Below, piece after piece: positions 58,399 through 64,000 of a stretch of 64,000 nucleotides of DNA. A program made the translations under genes and the position numbers. The stretch is from NCBI RefSeq assembly GCF_030518795.1, contig NZ_CP130427.1, positions 2,046,001 to 2,110,000 on the forward strand, written 5' to 3'. The notes under the pieces are model-generated. The model saw only the letters and a list, made by a program, of their open reading frames with translations. It was not told where the DNA came from and ran no database searches. Position 1 is the stretch's first letter. Every line of letters begins with the position of its first letter. This stretch comes from Micromonospora sp. NBRC 110009. Its GTDB lineage: Bacteria; Actinomycetota; Actinomycetes; Mycobacteriales; Micromonosporaceae.

Positions 58399-59181
58399 AT
58401 GCGTCCACGCGCCGCGCTGGCGCTCGCCCTCGGCCTGGTCCTCTTCCTGACCGGCTGCGGCGACCCCGGCAAGACCCAGTCCCGGGCCGGCGGCCCGCCG
58501 GCGGCCACGGCGACCCCGAAACCGAAGGCGACCCCCCAGCCGCACCCGAGCCGCACCACCCGGCCGAAGCTGCGTCCGTTGCCGAGGACGCTGCCCGCCG
58601 GCCTCCGCCGGAGCAGCGGCGACCGGGGGATCGCGCTGACCTTCGACGACGGGCCGGACCCACGGTGGACGCCGCAGGTGCTCGCCCAGTTGCGGGCGGC
58701 CCACGTCACCGCGACGTTCTGCTTGATCGGCCGGCAGGCCCGGCGCTACCCGCAGCTGGTGGCGCGGATCGTCCGCGAGGGCCACCAACTCTGCAACCAC
58801 AGCTGGCGGCACGACCTCAACCTGGGCCGCCGGCCGGTCGCCGAGATCCGCGCCGACCTGCTCCGCACCAACCAGGCGATCCGGGCGGCCGTGCCGCACG
58901 CGCGGATCGCGTGGTTCCGCCAGCCCGGCGGCCGGTGGACCCCGGAGGAGGTGACCGTGGCCCGCCAGCTGGGCATGCGGTCGCTGCACTGGAGCGTCGA
59001 CCCGCAGGACTGGGACGAGCCGACCGCGGCGACGATCATCAAGCGGGTGGAGTCGGCCGCCCGCCCCGGCTCGATCGTGCTGATGCACGACGGGGGCGGC
59101 GACCGGAGCCAGACGATGGCCGCCTGCCGGCAGCTGATTCCCGACCTCAACCGGCGGTTCCGGATCTCCCGGCTCCGGTGA
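58399..59181 (+). CDS. Polysaccharide deacetylase lipoprotein
   Basis: A 260-aa NodB-domain lipoprotein. Signal peptide and lipobox FLTGCG, then a Pro/Thr/Lys linker to about residue 60. Deacetylase motifs: LTFDDGPDPRWTPQV, CNHSWRHD (metal His pair), FRQPGGRW and LMHDGGGDRSQT. Very close in motifs to the deacetylase half of the fusion at 4143. GGGAG precedes the ATG; TACGGT at 58353 is a likely -10. Acts at the outer face of the membrane on peptidoglycan or GlcNAc polymer. Confidence 0.92.
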   Translation: MRPRAALALALGLVLFLTGCGDPGKTQSRAGGPPAATATPKPKATPQPHPSRTTRPKLRPLPRTLPAGLRRSSGDRGIALTFDDGPDPRWTPQVLAQLRAAHVTATFCLIGRQARRYPQLVARIVREGHQLCNHSWRHDLNLGRRPVAEIRADLLRTNQAIRAAVPHARIAWFRQPGGRWTPEEVTVARQLGMRSLHWSVDPQDWDEPTAATIIKRVESAARPGSIVLMHDGGGDRSQTMAACRQLIPDLNRRFRISRLR

Positions 59182-59336
59182 TACCGCCCCTGAGCTGCGG
59201 TTTCGCCCTCGGGTGTGCCCAGAGCCATACCGGTTTGGTCGACCGACAGGGCATGACATATGCTTCTCATGCCTCCGGCGGGGCCGGATGGGAGCAAGTC
59301 CGCTTGAAGTTGCGAGTGTGCAATGATGGCGGGGCC

Positions 59337-59409
59337 GCCCTCATCGTCTAGCGGCCCAGGACGCCGCCCTTTCAAGGCGGTAGCACGGGTTCGAATCCCG
59401 TTGGGGGCA
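59337..59409 (+). tRNA. tRNA-Glu (anticodon TTC)
   Basis: Acceptor GCCCTCA/TGGGGGC with one T-G pair, anticodon stem closing loop CTTTCAA, T arm CGGGTTCGAATCCCG, discriminator A, no encoded CCA. First of three clustered tRNA genes. Confidence 0.95.
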
Positions 59410-59443
59410 CGGTCCGGCATCAGGTCGGATGCAACACCAGCTA

Positions 59444-59517
59444 GGTCCTGTGGAGCAGTTGGAGTGCTCGCCGCCCTGTCAAGGCGGAGGTCGCGGGTTC
59501 AAGTCCCGTCAGGACCG
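59444..59517 (+). tRNA. tRNA-Asp (anticodon GTC)
   Basis: Acceptor GGTCCTG/CAGGACC, anticodon stem GCCGC/GGCGG-type with loop CTGTCAA, T arm GCGGGTTCAAGTCCCGT, discriminator G, no encoded CCA. Confidence 0.95.
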
Positions 59518-59592
59518 CAAGCGCTGACGCCGCGCCTCGCATGCGCGGCGTTCTGCGTATCGGCCTGTGCGGTAGCATGAGCCGAGCACCAC

Positions 59593-59666
59593 GGCCAGGT
59601 AGCTCAGTTGGTACGAGCGTCCGACTGAAAATCGGAAGGTCGGCGGTTCGACCCCGCCCCTGGCCA
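59593..59666 (+). tRNA. tRNA-Phe (anticodon GAA), integration target
   Basis: Acceptor GGCCAGG/CCTGGCC, D stem GCTC/GAGC, anticodon stem TCCGA/TCGGA with loop CTGAAAA, T arm GGCGG/CCGCC with TTCGACC; no encoded CCA. From the anticodon loop on, the sequence is repeated exactly at 60379, so this gene is the attachment site of an integrative element. Confidence 0.95.
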
Positions 59667-59795
59667 CATAGCCTTTCGCCGGGCTACAGCAGCGCCGACC
59701 AGCGGAAACGCCGGTCGGCGCTTTGCTTTGCCTCCCGCCAGCCCTTCTGTCCGGTCTGCCCCTCGTTGACCCTGGGATCCCGCTGATGGCCGGCC
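59625..59795. repeat. att-type direct repeat, left copy (tRNA-Phe 3' part)
   Basis: Positions 59625-59686 (62 bp; the last 42 nt of tRNA-Phe plus 20 nt) are identical to 60379-60440. Near-identity continues for about another 110 bp through the terminator. Left end of the element remnant. Confidence 0.85.
59692..59721 (+). terminator. tRNA cluster terminator
   Basis: GCGCCGACC and GGTCGGCGC are perfect 9-bp arms followed by a T-rich stretch (TTTGCTTTG). The same hairpin is duplicated at 60446-60476 within the second repeat copy. Confidence 0.85.
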
Positions 59796-59816
59796 CTAGT
59801 TGCACGTCACTCGTCC

Positions 59817-59945
59817 ATGGCGGCGGCTCGTCGGTACCTGCACGCCGTCGACGGGCGGGACCGGGAGATCGCGAAGGCCCTGTCGGAACTGGCCGCGCAC
59901 GGTGATGTTGCACGGCTGCCCCGGCACATCACCATGCGGCGCTAG
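59817..59945 (+). pseudogene. C-terminal remnant of a tyrosine integrase
   Basis: Forty-two codons read ARRYLHAVDGRDREIAKALSEL and continue to a TAG stop. The RYLH segment includes the C-terminal part of the phage-integrase catalytic signature (the Tyr nucleophile region). All upstream domains are gone; the preceding sequence is the duplicated tRNA terminator. It points to a deletion that joined the left attachment site to the integrase tail. Confidence 0.6.
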
Positions 59946-60035
59946 TTGGTGAGTGCCATGGAGGCCTTTCCCGGGTGTTTCATGAAGCCTGGAACGGGGA
60001 GACGGCGCACTGGGCGTGCTGTAGGAGGTTCCCTC

Positions 60036-60320
60036 GTGACCGAGCAACAGCAGCAGATGAACATCGACATGCAGGATGCGCTCCTGGTCATTCACCGCGC
60101 TGCCGTAAGGCACCAGGACGACCAACTGCACCAGGCGGCCGGAAGCATCAGCCGAGCGCTGGAAAAGCTGGGGCAGCCGTGCCCCGAGAGACCGGAATAT
60201 CGCCACTGCCCAGTGTGCAATGCCAAGCCTGGGCAGTTCTGCATAACGGTGCCGGGACGCCCGTTGGACGACTCGGCAACCACGCACCGGGAGCGGGCGA
60301 CCGAGGGGGCGTGCGCCTAG
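60036..60320 (+). CDS. Small zinc-motif protein of the integrative element
   Basis: A 94-aa protein with an N-terminal Gln/Asp helix (MNIDMQDALLVIHRAAVRH) and the Cys motif HCPVCNAKPGQFC, as in small zinc proteins common in actinophages and integrative plasmids. AGGAGG stands 7 nt before GTG 60036. It lies between the two tRNA-Phe repeats, so it is probably mobile-element cargo. Function unknown. Confidence 0.7.
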   Translation: MTEQQQQMNIDMQDALLVIHRAAVRHQDDQLHQAAGSISRALEKLGQPCPERPEYRHCPVCNAKPGQFCITVPGRPLDDSATTHRERATEGACA

Positions 60321-60338
60321 TTGCACGCTAGTTGCACG
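60317..60338. repeat. CTAGTTGCAC tandem repeat near the right att copy
   Basis: CTAGTTGCACG occurs at 60317 and again 11 bp on; the same TAGTTGCACG stands at 59787 and a GTTGCACG at 59907. Short repeats inside an attachment region are typical of arm-type integrase binding sites. Confidence 0.5.
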
Positions 60339-60378
60339 GCGACCTCGGCGGCTCCCTGACCTGCCGAAATGCGGGTGC

Positions 60379-60560
60379 CTGAAAATCGGAAGGTCGGCGG
60401 TTCGACCCCGCCCCTGGCCACATAGCCTTTCGCCGGGCTATTGCAGCGCCGACCAGCGGAAACGCCCGGTCGGCGCTTTGCTTTGCCTCCCGCCAGCCCT
60501 TCTGTCCGGTCTGACCCTCGTTGGCCCTCAAATCACGCTGATGGCCGCCCCTTATCGCAC
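60379..60560. repeat. att-type direct repeat, right copy
   Basis: The second copy of the tRNA-Phe 3' part and its terminator. It lacks the 5' half of the tRNA, so it cannot produce one. Small differences from the left copy (for example TT for CA at 60441 and one extra C in the terminator loop) show some divergence. Confidence 0.85.
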
Positions 60561-60797
60561 GTTCATCTACGGACCGGGCTTGCTTCCGGGAAGATCGCCT
60601 CGGTGTGGCCGGCTCGACACCTGGCAGGGCAGCCGCCAGCGTCCCTCAACCGAAGCCGTGACCGTGCCCTCGACTGCAATGAGGAACAGCGACAGGCGCG
60701 ATGCGGAAGGGGGGCGGCTAGACAGCAACAGACGGCGCGCGCCATCTCGTCCAATTTCCCGGCTCAGTCCCGTCGGAAGGCCTGGCATGCTGACGGC
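60561..60797. other. Intergenic remnant DNA right of the att repeat
   Basis: 237 bp with no supported gene. Codon bias is weak in all frames. It may be remaining element DNA or promoter sequence for the membrane gene at 60798. Confidence 0.4.
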
Positions 60798-61229
60798 ATG
60801 TCGAGCATTGCCGATTCTGCTACGGGCCGCCGACCGCCGCTTTTGCGCACCGTCGTCGCCGCCCAGCTTGCGCTAATCGTCGCCTTCGTCCTCGTCGCAG
60901 CAGTCTGGCTCGGCCGGATGGCCGCCGCCGAGGTGGGCCCGGACGAAATGCAGACAGGGGCGTACGACCCGAAGGACCTGGTCCCGTTCGGGATGCACGG
61001 GTGGAACCCTTTCATGTGGCTGTATGGGATCACCTCGCTGCTCTATCTCGGCGGATTGGCCAGCCCGCTGCTGGCGCTCTACTCGGCGGCGCTGCTGGCT
61101 CGGGAGCGGCACGAACTGTCACGGCGATCTCGGGTCCTCCTGCTGGTCGGGATCGTGGGCGGGGTGGCGGTGACCGTGCTCCGCTTCATTCCGGCTGGTG
61201 CCGACATGCAGGCATGGTGGCTCGACTGA
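60798..61229 (+). CDS. Membrane protein of unknown function
   Basis: A 143-aa protein with three TM helices: LRTVVAAQLALIVAFVLVAAVWLG, WLYGITSLLYLGGLASPLLALYSAALL and VLLLVGIVGGVAVTVLRFI, with an extracytoplasmic loop after TM1. Start ATG 60798. No domain recognised. GC bias at third positions is clear. Confidence 0.6.
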   Translation: MSSIADSATGRRPPLLRTVVAAQLALIVAFVLVAAVWLGRMAAAEVGPDEMQTGAYDPKDLVPFGMHGWNPFMWLYGITSLLYLGGLASPLLALYSAALLARERHELSRRSRVLLLVGIVGGVAVTVLRFIPAGADMQAWWLD

Positions 61230-61429
61230 CTGGTGTGCATCGACAAAGCCCCGGCTGCGCGCACCGCCAGTTTGGAAGAGCGCGCTCAACCGGCCGTGAT
61301 GCCCGAAACGCCTGCTCCCAGCGGCCTGGCCGCTCGCCTCTCGTGCCCGCTCGTGACCGTTGCGCCCTGGGCGACTGGCCCGTGGATGGCCCATACGCCT
61401 CTGAAGGCAACGGTGTCATCATCAGCAGC
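61230..61429. other. Intergenic region without a supported gene
   Basis: 200 bp between the membrane protein and the SUKH-like gene. No coding bias, RNA fold or repeat was recognised. Confidence 0.4.
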
Positions 61430-61948
61430 ATGAGTGAGGAGCTACACCGCCTGCCGGCGGTAGAGCTGGCGAGGCTCGACCTTCCGGACGCCGCCAAAGC
61501 GATGCTCGCCCGGGGACTTCCTATCGAGGTGACAATCAGCGACTTGATGCCGACCGTCTTCTCCTCGGCTCTGGGCGACGGCGCGGTTCGCGCCACCTCA
61601 ACGGACGCCTCCGCCGATGGCTACGTGATCGGCTCGATCAAGGACACGTTCGAACCAAGAGTCGACTTGGCCACCTTCGTGCTTGAACGCGGTACAGGGC
61701 ATGTGCTGCTTCTTGATCAGAGTGCGGATAGGGAAGCGGGGTTCGTCAACTCGGACATTGGCAGCTTCTTGAGTTGCCTGAACGAGTTGCTGGACATCAT
61801 GGCTGAAGCCCGCAGCTTCCCCGGCGATGATGAGGCAGGTGAACGGCTCTCGGCCGCTCTGAGGTCCCGCATTGCCTCGGTCGATCCCCTGGCCATTCAG
61901 AAGGACGGCTACTGGGGCATGTGGGTTGATGACCTGCTCGTCGGCTAA
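61430..61948 (+). CDS. SUKH-4-like immunity protein
   Basis: A 172-aa acidic protein. The central block (IGSIKDTFEPRVDLATFVLERGTGHVLLLD) and FVNSDIGSFLSCLNELLDIM match the SUKH/SMI1-KNR4 pattern, where FVNSS-type segments precede a helix. SUKH-4 proteins are immunity proteins of polymorphic toxin systems. No toxin gene is next to it, so it may be an orphan immunity gene. Family call is by pattern only. Confidence 0.55.
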   Translation: MSEELHRLPAVELARLDLPDAAKAMLARGLPIEVTISDLMPTVFSSALGDGAVRATSTDASADGYVIGSIKDTFEPRVDLATFVLERGTGHVLLLDQSADREAGFVNSDIGSFLSCLNELLDIMAEARSFPGDDEAGERLSAALRSRIASVDPLAIQKDGYWGMWVDDLLVG

Positions 61949-62174
61949 GAGCGGATCTCCTCGTCGGGCAGTCGTGACGGTGTCTCTCGTGATGTTCGTA
62001 GTGTTGCTGGTCGCGGTGTTCGTCTATGTAGGTTGGCGCGACCGTAGTCGGCGCCCTTCGGCTGAGGATCCGACTGCCGCACGCGACGCCAGCGCCGGTC
62101 AGACTCGGCACGAGGCAGAGCGTCACTTCGTTCAGGGTCAGGCAGCACGACGCCACACCCCCAACCGCACGTAA
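61929..62174 (+). CDS. Small single-pass membrane protein
   Basis: An 81-aa frame overlapping the SUKH-like gene by 20 nt. One TM helix (AVVTVSLVMFVVLLVAVFVYVGW) follows a short N-terminus, then a charged tail (DRSRRPSAEDPTAARDAS). Translational coupling suggests it belongs to the same operon. Function unknown. Confidence 0.5.
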   Translation: MTCSSAKSGSPRRAVVTVSLVMFVVLLVAVFVYVGWRDRSRRPSAEDPTAARDASAGQTRHEAERHFVQGQAARRHTPNRT

Positions 62175-62285
62175 GCGAGCTCGCCCCGCGTCGGTGCCGG
62201 ACGGGATCCTCTCGGGGTCGGCCTCGGGGCTGAGCCGGGGATCGTCCCGATGGTGCCGGGCAGGGACGCTGCGAAGACTGGTCGC

Positions 62286-63080
62286 ATGACCTCAACCGGA
62301 GCCGTGCGCCGCATCCTCGGTCGTGTTCTCACCCCCTGGCAGGTTGCCTACGGGGCGGAGACCCGGCGACGGCTCGCCTGGTCCGTCGTCGCCGTGCCGC
62401 GCGCCCTGGCCACGCTGGCCCAGGCCGCCCGCCGGCCGGGACGGGTCCGCGGGGTGGCCCGCGCCCTGCTCGCCCTGCCGGTCGCCCTCACCGGGTCGGC
62501 GCTCACCGCCACGCTCGCCTTCCTGGTGCTGATCAACGTGCCGGCGTACGGGTTCCGCCCCTGGCTCGGGCTGGTCGAGGACACCGGGGCCGACTGGTAC
62601 GCCCACTCCTGGGGCGGGCCGACCCTGGCCGGCGCCTGGGCCACCCACGCCGCCGGCGTCCTGCTGCTGGTGCTGCCGGTGGTGGCCTGGGCCGTCCGGG
62701 GCCTCACCGCCCTCCAGTGGCGGCTGACCGGGACCACCCCGAACCCGCCGGCGAACGGCGACGCCGCCCACCCGGCACCGCACCGGTCCGCCCCGCACGT
62801 CGCCGCTCCGGTCCCGCCGGCCCGGGCCGTGGTGCGGCCGTCGGGGCGGGCCGGGGTCCGGCCGGCGGGCCGGGGGCTGCACCGGGTCGCGGCCGGGCTG
62901 GCGGCACTCGGTCTGCTCGTGGCGTTCTCGCTGACCGCGCACGCCAACGGAATCGGCGACAACCTCCTCTGGACGCCCCGGGACGCGACGAGCGGCGTCG
63001 CTCTCGCGGTGACCCTCGCGCCCGTCGCGGGGTTGCTGCTGCTGCGGCGTACGGCCTGGTGGCGCGCCACTCGGCACTGA
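62286..63080 (+). CDS. Hypothetical multi-TM membrane protein
   Basis: A 264-aa protein with an amphipathic N-terminus, TM helices near residues 65-90, 105-140 and 215-255, and a long Pro/Ala-rich cytosolic linker (about 155-205). WYAHSWGGPTLAGAWATHAAG is a distinctive loop. No family recognised; probably related to sensor-like membrane proteins of Micromonosporaceae, but that is a guess. Confidence 0.6.
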   Translation: MTSTGAVRRILGRVLTPWQVAYGAETRRRLAWSVVAVPRALATLAQAARRPGRVRGVARALLALPVALTGSALTATLAFLVLINVPAYGFRPWLGLVEDTGADWYAHSWGGPTLAGAWATHAAGVLLLVLPVVAWAVRGLTALQWRLTGTTPNPPANGDAAHPAPHRSAPHVAAPVPPARAVVRPSGRAGVRPAGRGLHRVAAGLAALGLLVAFSLTAHANGIGDNLLWTPRDATSGVALAVTLAPVAGLLLLRRTAWWRATRH

Positions 63081-63089
63081 CCCGACCGG

Positions 63090-63998
63090 CTAGCGGCCGG
63101 GGCGCTGCGGCCGGTTCTGGCTCATCCCGCTCTGGATCGCCTCCCAGACGCTCCGGCCCGCCTGGCGCAGCGTCTCCCCGGCCTGGCCGGCGAGTTGGGC
63201 CGCCCCGGCGGGCTTCCCGGCCTCGGCGCCCTGCCCCGGCCCGGCACCGGACGGCGGTGGGGCACCGCCCGTGCCGGCAGCACCCTGGCTGGTCTTCGCC
63301 TCCCCGCCGCCACCGCGCCCGGCCTGTCCACCACCGGGTCGCTCGCCCCCGCCCGGCCGGCGGGAACCCGGAGTCCCGCCGCCCGACGGGGGAACTCCCG
63401 CCCCTCCCGGCTGCTCCTGCCCCGCCCGGCCGGTGGGCGGCTCGGGGGGCTGGGCGCGGCCGGCAGGCGGCGGAGTCGGCGGGGTCGGCGGGGTCGCTGC
63501 GGTGATCCCCTCCCGTAGCGTCCGGTCGGCCACCGCGCCGACCTTCCCGATCTGCTGCCCGGCCTGGTTGACGACCGGCGCGGCCTCGCCGGTGAGCTTC
63601 TGGCCCGTCCGGTTCACGTCCTCCGGACCGGTCGCCGCGGCCCGGGCCAGCGCGTCGATGATCTGCGGGTTCCGGTCGAGGGTGGTGAGCGCCCGGTCGA
63701 GGATCTGCACCAGCTTCTCCAGGCGGACCTTGAGCAGCGCCTCGGCGCTGACCCCGGTGACGTCGAGCTCCACGCCCTCCAGGTGGACCCGGACCCCGGC
63801 ATCGAGCTGGAGCAGGTTGGCCAGCCGGGCGCGCAGCGACAGGTCGGCGTCGAGTCCGTCCACCGCGAGCCGGATCTGGTCGACCGTCACCTCGGGGATG
63901 TCCAGCAGGACGTCCGGCTCCGCCGACGCCCCAGCCCGCCGGCTGAGGCGCTCGCTGGTTGGGTCCGGTTCCTGCCCGGTGGCTGCGCTCTCGCTCAT
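63090..63998 (-). CDS. Hypothetical Gly/Pro-rich protein
   Basis: A 302-aa protein. Residues 25-110 (LLDIPEVTVDQIRLAVDGLDADLSLRARLANLLQLDAGVRVHL and EKLVQILDRALTTLDRNPQI) form an ordered alpha/beta region; residues 165-270 are low complexity, rich in Gly, Pro and Gln; and a short C-terminal helix follows. No catalytic motif. Complete within the window, start ATG 63998. Confidence 0.65.
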   Translation of the reverse strand: MSESAATGQEPDPTSERLSRRAGASAEPDVLLDIPEVTVDQIRLAVDGLDADLSLRARLANLLQLDAGVRVHLEGVELDVTGVSAEALLKVRLEKLVQILDRALTTLDRNPQIIDALARAAATGPEDVNRTGQKLTGEAAPVVNQAGQQIGKVGAVADRTLREGITAATPPTPPTPPPAGRAQPPEPPTGRAGQEQPGGAGVPPSGGGTPGSRRPGGGERPGGGQAGRGGGGEAKTSQGAAGTGGAPPPSGAGPGQGAEAGKPAGAAQLAGQAGETLRQAGRSVWEAIQSGMSQNRPQRPGR

Positions 63999-64000
63999 GC

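Noticed and set aside
1..64000. CRISPR array, rRNA operon or intact IS element
   Set aside because: No regular spaced direct repeats, rRNA signatures or transposase frames were seen; short repeats found are palindromic elements or att sites.

Overview
This is a high-GC actinobacterial chromosome segment, most likely from Micromonospora or a close relative in Micromonosporaceae. The signs are very high GC with strong third-position GC bias, many GTG starts, GTGA/ATGA gene overlaps, a carotenoid operon ending in a LitR/CarH-type regulator, class Ia ribonucleotide reductase genes behind a cobalamin riboswitch, SARP/AfsR-type regulators, and short GGGGCCCC-containing repeats between convergent genes. 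The genus is an inference; no database was consulted.

Layout. 1-4.1 kb: the N-terminal part of a FAD oxidase (cut by the window edge), an oligopeptidase B-like S9 peptidase, a PLP dehydratase and a 55-aa membrane peptide. 4.1-9.6 kb: a membrane deacetylase/GT2 fusion with a small partner, then a padR-ABC transporter operon with a palindromic operator. 9.6-17.2 kb: a mycothiol-type DinB protein, an AraC regulator, and a tightly overlapping six-gene stressosome operon (rsbR-rsbS-rsbT-phosphatase-kinase-response regulator/phosphatase) divergent from an rsbV-like gene. 17-29 kb: transporters with their regulators (MFS/FadR, BenE/XRE-cupin), mscL, a small gene under a consensus LexA box, a PP2C phosphatase, an Eis-like acetyltransferase, a ZIP transporter, a beta-helix lipoprotein, an SDR, tRNA-Lys and a TM2 protein.

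29-42 kb: a methyltransferase, two uncharacterised proteins, a PAP2 phosphatase, then a regulator island (AfsR-like regulator, sigma factor, second AfsR-like regulator lacking its TPR half) facing a large secreted subtilase. A prepilin peptidase with an apparent frameshift follows. 42.8-48 kb: a DUF2231-Rieske protein and nrdAB, preceded by two candidate NrdR boxes and a cobalamin riboswitch, and followed by a very strong terminator. 48-53 kb: a crotonase, a sigma/membrane-protein pair, a disulfide oxidoreductase and a serine hydrolase. 53-58.3 kb: carotenoid genes crtB (divergent) and crtE-crtI-idi-litR.

58.4-64 kb: a deacetylase lipoprotein; tRNA-Glu, tRNA-Asp and tRNA-Phe; and a small degraded integrative element. 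The element duplicates the 3' part of tRNA-Phe, keeps the last ~42 residues of a probable tyrosine integrase, and carries a small zinc-motif gene. Beyond it lie membrane proteins, a SUKH-like protein and a Pro/Gly-rich protein.

Themes that tie genes together: vitamin B12 appears to be sensed twice, by riboswitch for nrdAB and by the LitR-like protein for carotenoids; partner-switching stress signalling is concentrated at 11-17 kb; and many genes show a TANNNT hexamer 6-7 nt before the start codon, as expected for leaderless transcripts. No CRISPR array, rRNA operon or intact insertion sequence was seen.
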